Notes: generated by a model from the letters alone, not told the origin. 11,626 bases of DNA from Thalassospiraceae bacterium (GCA_030637845.1 DAOWFT010000088.1:1-11626), one strand, 5' to 3'. Shown: positions 1 through 8,225, numbered from the stretch's first letter. Numbers and translations: made by a program.

Positions 1-287
1 GCATATATGCGCCCGGCCTGACTAAGCTTTTCAAAGGCGGCCTCGTATGCGGGCAATCTGTCTGATTGTTTTTCTGTTCTGTCCCAGCTTAACCCCAGCC
101 ACGCCAGATCATCTTCGATGGCGCTGGCAAATTCCGGCTTGGAGCGCTCCGCGTCCGTATCATCAAGGCGCAATACAAAGCCCCCGCCGGTTTTTTTGGC
201 ATAAAGCCAGTTAATAAGCGCCATTCTGGCATTGCCGACGTGCAGCAAACCGGTGGGACTGGGGGCAAAACGTAATGTGGTGGTCAT
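1..287 (-). CDS. gltX: Glutamate--tRNA ligase, N-terminal part (cut by window edge)
   Basis: This is the N-terminal 95 residues of a class I glutamyl-tRNA synthetase, which charges tRNA-Glu with glutamate in the cytoplasm using ATP. The start is the ATG at 287-285. The protein opens [19 protein letters not shown], carrying the class I HIGH-type signature as HVGN at about residues 16-19. The [11 protein letters not shown] segment at about residues 39-49 is typical of the bacterial GluRS catalytic fold. The KMSKS loop and the anticodon-binding domain lie beyond the window. The gene follows the nadE stop after 25 bases, so the two are probably co-transcribed. A weak AAGAAG-type ribosome-binding site lies about 9 bases before the ATG. 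Many alphaproteobacteria carry two GluRS paralogues, and the sequence here does not settle which one this is. Confidence 0.93.
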   Translation of the reverse strand, partial: MTTTLRFAPSPTGLLHVGNARMALINWLYAKKTGGGFVLRLDDTDAERSKPEFASAIEDDLAWLGLSWDRTEKQSDRLPAYEAAFEKLSQAGRIY

Positions 288-312
288 GGAAATATTCTTC
301 TTATTTTTTTGG

Positions 313-1995
313 TCAATTTTTTGGCCTAAAGCCATTGGTAATTGGATAGCGCCTATCGCGGCCAAATGCACGGGATGAAATCTTTACCCCCGGCGGGGCC
401 TGCCGACGCTTGTATTCAGCGTTATCAACCATTTGCCAGATGCGGGCAACTGTTTCGGGCGAATGGCCGCGTTTTATTATTTGCTCACTTGGCAATTCCA
501 GCTCGATTAGGCAATGCAATACATCATCCAGCTCTTCATATGGCGGCAGGCTGTCCTGATCTGTTTGATTGGGCTTGAGCTCGGCGCTGGGGGCCTTGGT
601 TATTACCCGTTCCGGCATCACCGCCCCCTTGAGGCCCATAAACATCTCGCTATGGTTTGCATTTTGCCACTCATTTCTCCAGCGGCAAAGTTCCCACACG
701 CGGGTTTTATAAACATCTTTTAAAACCGAATAACCGCCACACATATCGCCATAAAGGGTCGCATAACCAACCGACATTTCAGATTTGTTACCGGTTGAAA
801 GCACCATGTAGCCGAACTTGTTCGAAATCGCCATTAGTATTACCCCACGGGAACGGGCCTGTATGTTTTCTTCGGTGGTGTCCTTGGGGTGGCTTACAAA
901 TTGTTCCTTGGTCATTTCATCAAATGCGTTCATCGCCGGTTCGATGGAAATGTTATCAAGCTTTACCCCCAATAGGCGCGCGCTCTCAGCCGCATCTTCG
1001 AGGCTTTCTTTCGATGTATATGGTGAGGGCATCATCACACAATGAACCCGCTCGGCCCCCAATGCATCAACCGCTATTGCCGCACTTAATGCGCTATCAA
1101 CCCCGCCGGAAAGACCAATCATCACACCGGGGAAAAAGTTTTTATTTACATAATCACGAAGCCCCATAACCAGCGCATTATAAATGGTTTCATTTTCACC
1201 TGTTTCAGGGTGGATGGATTTAGTTTCCGGCTCCAACCCATCGGCTATAGAAAACGAAATTGTTTTAACATTTGAAACAAAACCACCCAGGCTTGCTTTC
1301 AAATCGCCGTTGCTGGAAAGAACAAAAGAAAGACCGTCAAAAACCAGTTCGTCCTGCCCGCCAACCTGATTGACGTAGATAAGCGCCAAACCGCTTTCGG
1401 CCACGCGGTCTTTGGCAAGCTTTATCCTGTCGTTTGATTTTTCTATCTCATATGGCGAGGCATTAAGCACCACAAGAACCTCGGCCCCGCCATCTTTGAG
1501 ACAGCTTGTAACCTCGCCAAGCCACATGTCCTCGCAGGTCATTATGCCAAGCTTGTGACCGCGAAAATCCACCGGCTCAGGACAAGGCCCGGCATTAAAA
1601 ATACGCATCTCATCAAATACGCCGTAATTGGGCAGGCTGTATTTTGCTATAACCGACTGCACCTTGCCCCCGTCCAGCAACAGGGCGGCATTATAAAGCT
1701 TGTCGCCCTCAATTCCATCGTCCAACCACGGGGCGCTTACGATCATACCCGGGCCACCATCATTGGTTTCACGGGCCAGCTCCTGGACCGCATCCCGGCA
1801 GGCCGCCTGAAAGCTGGGCTTTAGCACAAGGTCTTCCGGCGGATATCCGGAAATAACAAGCTCGCCAAAAACAACCAACTGGGCCCCAGCTCTGGCCCCG
1901 TCGCTGCGGGCCTGGCGGATAAGCGCAAGGTTGGCCTCAATGTCGCCGACCTTGGGGTTAACCTGGGCAATGGCTATTTTTATGGTGTTGCTCAT
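313..1995 (-). CDS. nadE: Glutamine-dependent NAD+ synthase
   Basis: A 560-residue two-domain enzyme that makes NAD+ from nicotinate adenine dinucleotide, ATP and ammonia, the ammonia being released from glutamine by its own N-terminal domain. Residues about 5-250 form a nitrilase-type (CN hydrolase) glutaminase with the expected triad: Glu45 in [14 protein letters not shown], Lys119 in [13 protein letters not shown] and Cys154 in MTCEDMW. Residues about 270-545 form the synthetase, with the PP-loop SGGVDS at 296-301 and the STGNKSE motif at 400-406. The frame is open upstream to 2076, but the family N-terminus ([14 protein letters not shown]) follows the ATG at 1995, so I take that start. 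No strong Shine-Dalgarno is visible before it. The length is normal for glutamine-using NadE. gltX lies 25 bases downstream. Confidence 0.96.
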   Translation of the reverse strand: MSNTIKIAIAQVNPKVGDIEANLALIRQARSDGARAGAQLVVFGELVISGYPPEDLVLKPSFQAACRDAVQELARETNDGGPGMIVSAPWLDDGIEGDKLYNAALLLDGGKVQSVIAKYSLPNYGVFDEMRIFNAGPCPEPVDFRGHKLGIMTCEDMWLGEVTSCLKDGGAEVLVVLNASPYEIEKSNDRIKLAKDRVAESGLALIYVNQVGGQDELVFDGLSFVLSSNGDLKASLGGFVSNVKTISFSIADGLEPETKSIHPETGENETIYNALVMGLRDYVNKNFFPGVMIGLSGGVDSALSAAIAVDALGAERVHCVMMPSPYTSKESLEDAAESARLLGVKLDNISIEPAMNAFDEMTKEQFVSHPKDTTEENIQARSRGVILMAISNKFGYMVLSTGNKSEMSVGYATLYGDMCGGYSVLKDVYKTRVWELCRWRNEWQNANHSEMFMGLKGAVMPERVITKAPSAELKPNQTDQDSLPPYEELDDVLHCLIELELPSEQIIKRGHSPETVARIWQMVDNAEYKRRQAPPGVKISSRAFGRDRRYPITNGFRPKN

Positions 1996-2112
1996 AATGA
2001 AAGGTATGCCAGCGGGGGGCTTAAATGCAAGCTGGGCAGGAAAAATCTGGAAAGCCCGTCTGTAACATGTTTTCATGGATCCAAGCCAATAATTGGGGGC
2101 AAGATAGCGAAG
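1996..2112. promoter_or_regulatory. Divergent intergenic region between nadE and unknown gene 1
   Basis: These 117 bases separate two divergently transcribed genes, so promoters for both should lie here. I cannot identify convincing -35/-10 pairs by eye. A short perfect palindrome CCAATAATTGG sits at 2086-2096, about 17 bases before the start codon at 2113. It may be an operator half-site pair or chance. The ribosome-binding site of the rightward gene is weak (AGCGAAG directly before the ATG). Confidence 0.35.
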
Positions 2113-2937
2113 ATGGCTAATAATTCAAAAACCGATACCGGGCGTCGCGGCAGTTCCGCCTGCATAACTATGGCATCCGGCATTCTGGACGATTACACAG
2201 AAAAGCTGATCGACATGGTCAGCAATTCGGCCACCGGCATCACGACTACCGACATCAGGAATTTCCTGATTGGCTACAAAGAAAAAGAGATAAAATCCAG
2301 CTCCTCGGTTCATGCCGAGCAATACCAAAAATGCCAGACGCTGCAAGAACAAGAAATGTTTGACGGATCGCGGCGTGAACCATTCAAACGAATAATCGTT
2401 ATGCGTTTGAGTAAACTTTTTCCCCCCGAGGGGAAATTAACTGGTGAGGGCAAATACCTGTCACGACGTTTGTTGCGGGGCCTATTTTCAACATTGGAAA
2501 AAATGACCGGCGCCGAAGGCGTTGAAGCTGGAAATCAAATATGTTTTGATGAAATTGCGAAACTTAAAAAAAGCGACGGCGGAAAGTTTTTGTGGGAAGA
2601 TCTTTACAAAACCCCTGCTATTGTAAACGCAACAGATGATTTAATAATGACTATAATTCCACACATGGAAAATATTCATAAACGTGCGGTGTGGATGAGA
2701 ACCATGATAAACAATGATCTGGACTCGGTAGATGAATATGAATTTGAAGGCCCCGCGGTTGACGGCTGGGAGCTGGATGAACGCGGAACATTTATGCTTA
2801 TGCGTGAATTTGTTGTTAATTTCAGACCCAAATTAAAAGACAAGGCCACAGCGGCGACGCTTATTCAAAAATACGGCAAGGAACAGGTTCAGGCATTGTT
2901 GGGCGTTATAAAAGCCCTAGATGCCGCAGAAGTTTAA
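2113..2937 (+). CDS. Unknown protein 1 of a tandem paralogous pair
   Basis: A 274-residue protein of no family I recognise. It has no signal peptide and no membrane segment, and it looks mainly helical and cytoplasmic. Residues about 88-270 align with the neighbouring gene product (2968-3777). Shared landmarks are R88..F91.R..V..R98, RR.L...F.TL....G...VE at about 118-138, W161..L164, and KRA.W....N..L at 190-203. The first 85 residues are poorly conserved between the two and contain a Ser-rich stretch at about 61-65. The ATG at 2113 has only a weak ribosome-binding site, and Met20 (ATG at 2170) is an alternative start. The gene is divergent from nadE and probably co-transcribed with its paralogue 30 bases downstream. 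A function cannot be assigned from the sequence. Confidence 0.8.
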   Translation: MANNSKTDTGRRGSSACITMASGILDDYTEKLIDMVSNSATGITTTDIRNFLIGYKEKEIKSSSSVHAEQYQKCQTLQEQEMFDGSRREPFKRIIVMRLSKLFPPEGKLTGEGKYLSRRLLRGLFSTLEKMTGAEGVEAGNQICFDEIAKLKKSDGGKFLWEDLYKTPAIVNATDDLIMTIIPHMENIHKRAVWMRTMINNDLDSVDEYEFEGPAVDGWELDERGTFMLMREFVVNFRPKLKDKATAATLIQKYGKEQVQALLGVIKALDAAEV

Positions 2938-2967
2938 AACAAAACAAAAGCAAGAAGAATTAATTTA

Positions 2968-3777
2968 ATGCGCGAAGCACCACCAGTTTCCCCCCAACTT
3001 ACCCGCGAAAAAAATCGCGCCCGTTCTCGCGCTATGGCCGAAGCGGTAATTTCTGCATTTGCCGAAACCCTTAAAATCGAGGCCCGCAAGCGCGGTGGCT
3101 TTCTTACCCTGCCTGATATTGAAGAATTGGATATATCGTTTCGTGAAAAAACGGCTGAACTGACAGAAGTTTTTGAAATGTCGTTTAACGACGCGGCGCG
3201 CGAACAAGAAGAATTAAAATGGGATCAAATAAAACGTCCCGCCTTTGACCGTCTTATGGTTAAGCGTTTTGACCATATGTTTATGGTCAAAGACAGAGAG
3301 GGAGTTCCCCATGGAACATTCCCGAGAAGATTTCTTCAGGCATTTTTTCTGACGTTAAATATGTTGCTGGGCCCCGATGCGGTGGAGAGCTTTCACAAGC
3401 GTTCGGATAAATTAATGGAACGCGTAATGAAGGGTATAATCCCGGTTGACTGGGACCTGCTTGACCAAAACGAAGAAATGCAGGAAATCATTCTAGATGC
3501 CCAATTGGCAATTGCGCTGCAATTTGCCGATGCCAGAAAGCGCGCCAAATGGTTCATTCAGTTGGTTAATGCAAACCTTGCCCCGGCGGCTGAAAACGCG
3601 GCGCAAGTTGAGGCCAACTGGGAAATGGACCATCGTTCGTTTTTGAAGCTGATAAACGCTTTATTGCATGATCTTAAGGTTGCCAGCGGGGATGCCCAAG
3701 AATGGAAACGCCTTAAACGTCGCCACCCCGATACCAACCACACAGAACTTTCAGCCATCCTTGAACAATTAAGCTAG
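2968..3777 (+). CDS. Unknown protein 2 of a tandem paralogous pair
   Basis: A 269-residue soluble, helix-rich protein with a basic N-terminus ([14 protein letters not shown]), no signal peptide and no membrane segment. It is a diverged paralogue of the product at 2113-2937. The alignment covers about residues 90-265, with shared R90..F93.R..V.R100, RR.L...F.TL....G...VE at 120-140, W162..L and KRA.W....N..L at 191-204. In the three ungapped blocks I aligned by hand, 24 of 87 positions were identical. The start ATG is preceded by AAGAAG about 13 bases upstream. Its stop codon region overlaps the convergent DAHP synthase gene by 9 bases, so there is no room for a conventional terminator between them. 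I recognise no catalytic motif and assign no function. Confidence 0.8.
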   Translation: MREAPPVSPQLTREKNRARSRAMAEAVISAFAETLKIEARKRGGFLTLPDIEELDISFREKTAELTEVFEMSFNDAAREQEELKWDQIKRPAFDRLMVKRFDHMFMVKDREGVPHGTFPRRFLQAFFLTLNMLLGPDAVESFHKRSDKLMERVMKGIIPVDWDLLDQNEEMQEIILDAQLAIALQFADARKRAKWFIQLVNANLAPAAENAAQVEANWEMDHRSFLKLINALLHDLKVASGDAQEWKRLKRRHPDTNHTELSAILEQLS

Positions 3778-5124
3778 GCGATCGTCCTTTAGCTGCTCGG
3801 CTAAAAGAAAGGCAAGCTCAAGCGCCTGCTCGGCGTTAAGGCGCGGATCACAGTGGGTGTGATAGCGATCAGATAGGTTATCTTCGGTAATATCCTGCGC
3901 ACCACCGACACATTCGGTAACGTCCTGACCGGTCATTTCAAAATGAACTCCGCCGGCGTGACTGCCCTCGGCCTTGTGTACCTGGAAAAATCCACGTACC
4001 TCGGCAAGGATGGAATCAAAATGACGGGTCTTGTATCCATTGCTGCTTTTGACCGTATTGGCGTGCATCGGATCGCACGACCAAACAACGCTTTTTCCTT
4101 CGCGCTGAACGGCACGAATTAAACCGGGCAATATCTTGGCCAGACCGTCTGCGCCCATTCGGGTTATCAGGGTTATGCGCCCCGGTTCGTTATCAGGGTT
4201 TAATGCATCAATCAGACGCAATAAATCATCCGGGCTTGTGCTTGGGCCGATTTTAGATCCAATGGGATTGGAAATCCCTTGCAGGTATTTAATATGGGCA
4301 CCATCAAGCTGTCTGGTGCGATCGCCAACCCATAGCATATGGGCAGAGGTGTCATACCAATCACCAGAAATGGAATCGACGCGGGTCATCGCTTCTTCGT
4401 AATTAAGCAGCAATGCTTCGTGCGAGGTAAAGAAATCTGTTTCCCTAAGCTGTGGAGTAGTTTCAGAAGTAAGCCCACAGGCAGCCATGAAATCCAGAGT
4501 TTCCGACAAACGCTGGCACATATCTTTGTAAAGCGCGCCAGATTTAGAGTTAGCGACAAAGCCAAGGTTCCATTGTTGTACCTTGTGCAAATCGGCGTAG
4601 CCGCCTTGGGCAAATGCGCGCAACAGATTAAGCGTTGCCGCCGACTGGTTATATGCCTGCACCATGCGCTCAGGGTTCGGAATGCGCTCAGCTTCGTTAA
4701 ATTCAATGCCGTTGATAATGTCACCACGATAGGCAGGCAAGGTCACGCCATCAATTGTTTCATCGTTTGCGCTTCTTGGTTTGGCGAACTGTCCGGCCAT
4801 GCGCCCGACCTTGACCACCGGACAAGCGGCACCATAGGTCAGCACCACCGCCATCTGTAAAAGAACGCGAAAGGTATCGCGAATGTTATTGGGGTGGAAC
4901 TCGGCAAAGCTTTCGGCGCAATCGCCACCTTGCAACAAGAACGCATCACCCGTGGCAACCTTGGCCAAGGCGCGTTTGAGCTTGCGCGCTTCACCGGCAA
5001 AAACCAGCGGCGGGAATTGCTCAAGCCGTGCCTCAACATCCGCCAATGCCAGCGCATCGGGGTATTCGGGCATTTGCAGGCGTTTTTCATCGCGCCAGCT
5101 CGCAGGGGTCCATTGCTTGGACAT
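3769..5124 (-). CDS. Class II 3-deoxy-7-phosphoheptulonate (DAHP) synthase
   Basis: A 451-residue enzyme catalysing the first step of the shikimate pathway, the condensation of phosphoenolpyruvate with erythrose 4-phosphate. It is the class II (plant/Mycobacterium-like) type, not the AroF/G/H type. The metal ligands of the family are in place: Cys69 (GGDCAESF), His354 (DPMHANT), Glu396 ([11 protein letters not shown]) and Asp426 (CDPRLN). Substrate-binding stretches [11 protein letters not shown] (108-118), [13 protein letters not shown] (265-277) and KIGPS (291-295) are intact. The ATG at 5124 has a clear GAGGT ribosome-binding site 7 bases upstream. The gene lies 170 bases downstream of gor in the same direction, with a pair of hairpin-forming repeats in the gap, and converges on unknown protein 2. 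The N-terminal region is short compared with the mycobacterial enzyme, so I cannot say how it is feedback-controlled. Confidence 0.96.
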   Translation of the reverse strand: MSKQWTPASWRDEKRLQMPEYPDALALADVEARLEQFPPLVFAGEARKLKRALAKVATGDAFLLQGGDCAESFAEFHPNNIRDTFRVLLQMAVVLTYGAACPVVKVGRMAGQFAKPRSANDETIDGVTLPAYRGDIINGIEFNEAERIPNPERMVQAYNQSAATLNLLRAFAQGGYADLHKVQQWNLGFVANSKSGALYKDMCQRLSETLDFMAACGLTSETTPQLRETDFFTSHEALLLNYEEAMTRVDSISGDWYDTSAHMLWVGDRTRQLDGAHIKYLQGISNPIGSKIGPSTSPDDLLRLIDALNPDNEPGRITLITRMGADGLAKILPGLIRAVQREGKSVVWSCDPMHANTVKSSNGYKTRHFDSILAEVRGFFQVHKAEGSHAGGVHFEMTGQDVTECVGGAQDITEDNLSDRYHTHCDPRLNAEQALELAFLLAEQLKDDRLA

Positions 5125-5228
5125 TTATTACCTCATCAAAACAAAAGGTGGGTGGGCGTCAACTGTTGAGGGCAAGGATATACACTCTTTTGCGCTATTT
5201 TCCAGAAAAAATGACTACTTATGGGGAA

Positions 5229-5294
5229 TTAATGGCCGCACTACTACTCGGCCCAGCTAATTTAATGGCTGCGCTACTACTCAGCCCAGCTAAC
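5229..5294 (-). repeat. Two tandem 33-bp units, hairpin-forming, directly after the gor stop
   Basis: Two 33-bp units (5229-5261 and 5262-5294) lie end to end, starting at the base after the gor stop codon as gor is read. Each ends in CATTAA, as does gor itself. They differ at four positions, all transitions. Each contains a 5-bp inverted repeat around a 10-nt loop. On the plus strand it is GGCCG/CGGCC at 5234-5253 in one copy and GGCTG/CAGCC at 5267-5286 in the other. Two of the four differences fall at the paired stem positions 5237 and 5250 (equivalents 5270 and 5283) and compensate each other. Another difference is in the loop and the last is in the linker. No T-run follows, so this is not a classical intrinsic terminator. 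The remaining 104 bases of the gor-DAHP synthase gap hold nothing else I recognise. Confidence 0.85.
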
Positions 5295-6668
5295 TTAATG
5301 CCCGTGATCGGGCAGCTTTTCACGCATGGTGACGAATTCCTCCGCCGCGGTCGGGTGAACACCAACGGTGGCATCGAACTGGGCCTTGGTGGCGCCTGCC
5401 TTTATGGCGACGGCAAACCCCTGAATAATTTCCGGGGCATCGTCACCAACCATGTGGCAACCAACTACTTTTCCGCTTTCGCGCATGACCACCAGTTTCA
5501 TCATTGAGTGGGCATCCCGTCCCGATAGGGTGTGCTTCATTGGGCGAAAGCGCGACATATAAATATCAACCTCGCCATTTTCCCGTGCCTGTTGCTCGCT
5601 CAGGCCCACTGTGCCAACCGGGGGCTGACTGAAAACCGCTGCCGGAACCGCATTATAATCCATGACCATGGGGTTCTGGTTAAACTGGCTATTGGCAAAG
5701 GCGATACCTTCGTTAATGGCAACCGGCGTAAGATTGATACGATTGGTAACATCGCCAAGGGCAAATATGGACGGAACGCTGGTTTGATAATTTTTATCAA
5801 CCTTGACCGCGCCGCCTTCATCCAATTCGACACCGGCCTCAACAAGACCAAGACCAAAGGTATTTGGCTTGCGTCCGGTGGCATACATTACCTTGTCGCA
5901 TTCAATGGTTTCGGTGCCGTGCAGGCGCAATGAATATCCGTCTGCGGTTTCTTCAATTCCCCGCACCACACATTCGCGATTAATTATAATTCCTGATTTT
6001 TCCATTTCTTCGGCCAGGGTATCGCGGACGTCTTCGTCAAAGCCGCGCAATATATTTCCGGCACGAATAATTATTGTTACCTTGACCCCAAGGGCGTTGA
6101 ACATTCCGGCAAATTCAACTGCTATATAACCGCCACCAACAATTACTATGTGCTTGGGCAGGGTTTCCAGCTCAAGCGCCTCGTTCGAGGTTATGGCGTA
6201 CTCTACTCCCGGAACCTGCGGCAAGTGCGGCCAGCCACCGGTGGTAACAAGTATTTTTTCAGCACTATATTCTTTTGTTCCATCCGCCCCGGTTACCTCA
6301 ACCGTATTGGGGCCAGTTACGCGGCCGATACCTTCAAGATGAGAAACACCATTTTCGCGCAAGATTCGCCCGTAAACATTTTCAAGACGGTCTAGTTCGG
6401 TGTTTTTGTCAGATATAAGTTTCGAGTAGTTAATCTTTGGCTCATCAAGTTGCCAGCCAAAACCCTTGGCATCTTCAAAATCGTGGGCAAAGTGCGAGCC
6501 ATAAACCAAAAGTTTTTTTGGAACGCAACCGCGCATCACGCAGGTTCCGCCAATGCGCGAGTTTTCAACAATACCAACGCGCGCGCCAAACCCGGACGAA
6601 AGGCGCGATGCCCGCACCCCGCCGGAACCGGCACCAATAGTTAGAAGATCATAATCAAATTTGCTCAC
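5295..6668 (-). CDS. gor: Glutathione-disulfide reductase (NADPH)
   Basis: A 457-residue cytoplasmic FAD flavoenzyme that reduces oxidised glutathione with NADPH. The N-terminal FAD-binding motif is GAGSGGVRASR (12-22). The redox-active disulfide is Cys43/Cys48 in GGTCVMRGCVPKK. The second dinucleotide-binding motif is GGGYIAVEFAG (178-188). It is followed by Arg202 and Arg208 in IIIRAGNILRGFD, the arginine pair that favours NADPH. The second FAD contact is ALGDVTN (303-309). The catalytic dimer-partner His438 is in HPTAAEEF near the C-terminus. The start is GTG at 6668, with GAGGAG about 10 bases upstream; this RBS region is the third, diverged copy of a 27-bp repeat. The gene lies 74 bases downstream of gabD. 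Length and motifs are normal for bacterial Gor. Confidence 0.96.
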   Translation of the reverse strand: MSKFDYDLLTIGAGSGGVRASRLSSGFGARVGIVENSRIGGTCVMRGCVPKKLLVYGSHFAHDFEDAKGFGWQLDEPKINYSKLISDKNTELDRLENVYGRILRENGVSHLEGIGRVTGPNTVEVTGADGTKEYSAEKILVTTGGWPHLPQVPGVEYAITSNEALELETLPKHIVIVGGGYIAVEFAGMFNALGVKVTIIIRAGNILRGFDEDVRDTLAEEMEKSGIIINRECVVRGIEETADGYSLRLHGTETIECDKVMYATGRKPNTFGLGLVEAGVELDEGGAVKVDKNYQTSVPSIFALGDVTNRINLTPVAINEGIAFANSQFNQNPMVMDYNAVPAAVFSQPPVGTVGLSEQQARENGEVDIYMSRFRPMKHTLSGRDAHSMMKLVVMRESGKVVGCHMVGDDAPEIIQGFAVAIKAGATKAQFDATVGVHPTAAEEFVTMREKLPDHGH

Positions 6669-6745
6669 AGCGCTTTACTCCTCGCCCATTATCATGGCGT
6701 TCTTCCCCTCGCCCATTATCATGGCGCTCTTCCCCTCGCCCATTA
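6669..6745 (-). repeat. Tandem 27-bp repeats between gabD and gor, copying the gor RBS/start region
   Basis: Two almost identical 27-bp units (6680-6706 and 6707-6733 on the plus strand, one transition between them) are followed by 12 bases of a further copy that runs to the gabD stop codon. Read on the minus strand, each unit starts TGGGCGAGGGG and ends GCGCCATGATAA. Each can form GGCG/CGCC around a 10-nt loop (6696-6713 and 6723-6740). Pairing can extend through ATAAT/ATGAT with one bulged G and one mismatch. The sequence leading into gor (TGGGCGAGGAG, then GCGCTGTGAG) aligns with the unit, the unit ATG falling on gor's GTG start. The units therefore look like duplicated copies of gor's translation-initiation region. 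Confidence 0.85.
6675..6743 (-). CDS. Possible 22-codon mini-ORF between gabD and gor
   Basis: An ATG overlaps the gabD stop codon (TAATG, ATG at 6743-6741) and opens a frame of 22 codons that ends with TAA at 6677-6675, six bases before the gor GTG. The peptide is repetitive (MGEGKSA, then MIMGEGKNA, then MIMGEE) because the 27-bp repeat is a whole number of codons. Its stop lies within gor's GAGGAG Shine-Dalgarno region. Overlapping stop/start at one end and termination next to the gor start at the other would fit termination-reinitiation coupling of gor to gabD. It may equally be a by-product of the repeats. No independent coding evidence is visible. Confidence 0.25.
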   Translation of the reverse strand: MGEGKSAMIMGEGKNAMIMGEE

Positions 6746-8197
6746 ATTAAGCCCGCCCATGCAAAGATATTTTATTTCGAGGAATTCTTCGGTTCCATAT
6801 TTGGAGCCTTCGCGACCAATGCCGGATTCCTTAAATCCGCCAAAGGGAGCTACCTCGGTCGAGATAATTCCTTCGTTAATGCCAACTACGCCATATTCAA
6901 GCGCACCCGCCACCCGCCAAACGCGGCCAATATCGCGCGAATAAAAATATGCGGCCAAGCCAGCGGGGCTATCGTTGGCCATTTTAATAACCTCGGCTTC
7001 ATCATCGAATTTATAAAGCGGGGCCACGGGGCCAAATATTTCTTCGGTGGCACAAGCCATATCGGTGGTGACATCGGCCAAAACCGTAGGGGTATAGTAG
7101 GTTCCGCCCAGTTCATGGCGGGTGCCGCCGGTAATTACCCGGGCCCCTTTTTGGGTTGCGTCTTTAACCAGGCGTTCGACCTTTTCGATGGCTTCAATAT
7201 TTATAAGCGGGCCTTGGGTTATACCATCAGCAAAACCGTCGCCGACTTTTAATTCGCCAACCGCTGCCGCCATTTTTTTTGCAAATTCGTCATAAACACC
7301 CGATTGCACAAATATACGGTTGGCACAGACGCAGGTTTGCCCGGTATTGCGATATTTAGATGCCATAACACCCACAACAGCCGCATCAATATCGGCATCA
7401 TCAAAAACAATGAACGGCGCATTGCCGCCAAGTTCCATGGAAACTTTTTTCACCGTATCGGAACATTGGCGCATCAAAATCTTGCCAACCTCGGTTGAGC
7501 CGGTAAACGACAATTTGCGCACCGTAGGGTTGGAGGTTAGCTCGCCACCAATTTGCACCGGATCGCCGGTAATAACATTTATAACGCCGGCTGGAATGCC
7601 GGCACGTTCGGCCAGTTCGGCCAAGGCCAAGGCCGAAAGCGGGGTGTCTTCGGCAGGTTTTATAACAACCGTACAGCCAACGGCAATGGCCGGGGAGCAT
7701 TTACGCGTAATCATTGCTATGGGGAAATTCCACGGGGTGATTGCGGCAACAACGCCGACGGGTTCTTTTACCACCACTATGCGTCGATCATTTGCCGGTG
7801 ATGGTATGGTGTCGCCATAAATACGTTTTGCTTCCTCAGCGAACCATTCAACAAATGATGCGCCATAAACAATTTCGCCACGGGCCTCGGCCAGCGGCTT
7901 GCCCTGTTCGGCGGTCATTAGTTGGGCAAGGTCGTCCGCCGCATCGATAATTAGCTCAAACCAATTACGCAAAAGGTTGGCGCGATCCTTGGCTGTTTTA
8001 GCCCGCCATGCGGGATATGCATCTTCGGCGGCCTGAATTGCGGCGCGGGTTTCATCTCTGCCAAAATTAGGAACGGTTGAAATAACGTCACCGCTTGCCG
8101 GGTTGGTCACGGCAAAACTTTCGCCCGACCCGGCAGCAACCCATTTGCCATTTACATAGCATTTGTCTTTAATAAGCTTTGGATCTTTTAGTTGCAT
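6743..8197 (-). CDS. gabD: Succinate-semialdehyde dehydrogenase
   Basis: A 484-residue aldehyde dehydrogenase that oxidises succinate semialdehyde to succinate, linking 4-aminobutyrate breakdown to the TCA cycle. It follows E. coli GabD, as I remember that sequence, almost end to end. Landmarks are the TPWNFP coenzyme site (154-159), the FTGSTEVG turn (231-238), the general base Glu255 in MELGGNAPF and the nucleophile Cys289 in NTGQTCVCANR. PFGGFKESGIGREGSKYG lies at 451-468, and the C-terminal EEFLEIKYL is typical of the SSADH subgroup. Cys291 two residues after the nucleophile is the position that forms a redox-switch disulfide in human SSADH; here this is inference only. The ATG at 8197 has only a weak GGA upstream. 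It follows the exported Met/His-rich gene after 28 bases. No GABA transaminase gene is in the window, and glutarate semialdehyde is a possible side substrate. Confidence 0.93.
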   Translation of the reverse strand: MQLKDPKLIKDKCYVNGKWVAAGSGESFAVTNPASGDVISTVPNFGRDETRAAIQAAEDAYPAWRAKTAKDRANLLRNWFELIIDAADDLAQLMTAEQGKPLAEARGEIVYGASFVEWFAEEAKRIYGDTIPSPANDRRIVVVKEPVGVVAAITPWNFPIAMITRKCSPAIAVGCTVVIKPAEDTPLSALALAELAERAGIPAGVINVITGDPVQIGGELTSNPTVRKLSFTGSTEVGKILMRQCSDTVKKVSMELGGNAPFIVFDDADIDAAVVGVMASKYRNTGQTCVCANRIFVQSGVYDEFAKKMAAAVGELKVGDGFADGITQGPLINIEAIEKVERLVKDATQKGARVITGGTRHELGGTYYTPTVLADVTTDMACATEEIFGPVAPLYKFDDEAEVIKMANDSPAGLAAYFYSRDIGRVWRVAGALEYGVVGINEGIISTEVAPFGGFKESGIGREGSKYGTEEFLEIKYLCMGGLN

Positions 8198-8225
8198 TTT
8201 TATTATTCCAAAAAATTGATTATTA

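Noticed and set aside
657..1169. Plus-strand open frame of 170 codons
   Set aside because: It is antisense to nadE with an unstructured, Pro/His/Cys-rich product. It is a shadow frame.
1996..2076. N-terminal extension of NadE to an upstream ATG at 2076
   Set aside because: The family begins with the [10 protein letters not shown] strand, which directly follows the ATG at 1995. The 27 extra residues look like translated intergenic DNA.
2086..2096. Palindrome CCAATAATTGG as an operator for the unknown gene pair
   Set aside because: It is only 11 bases and AT-rich in the centre, with no second site or recognisable promoter, so it could easily be chance. It is noted in the intergenic entry only.
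4339..4860. Plus-strand open frame of 173 codons
   Set aside because: It lies wholly antisense to the DAHP synthase coding region and its product resembles no family I know. It is a shadow frame.
5232..5507. Plus-strand frame in which the 33-bp units encode an 11-residue repeat (MAALLLGPANL)
   Set aside because: The repeat keeps frame and three of four changes are silent, but the frame runs antisense into gor. The hairpin with compensatory changes explains the same data better.
6669..6745. Possible CRISPR-like array
   Set aside because: The units are directly adjacent with no spacers, only two to three copies exist, and no cas genes are present.
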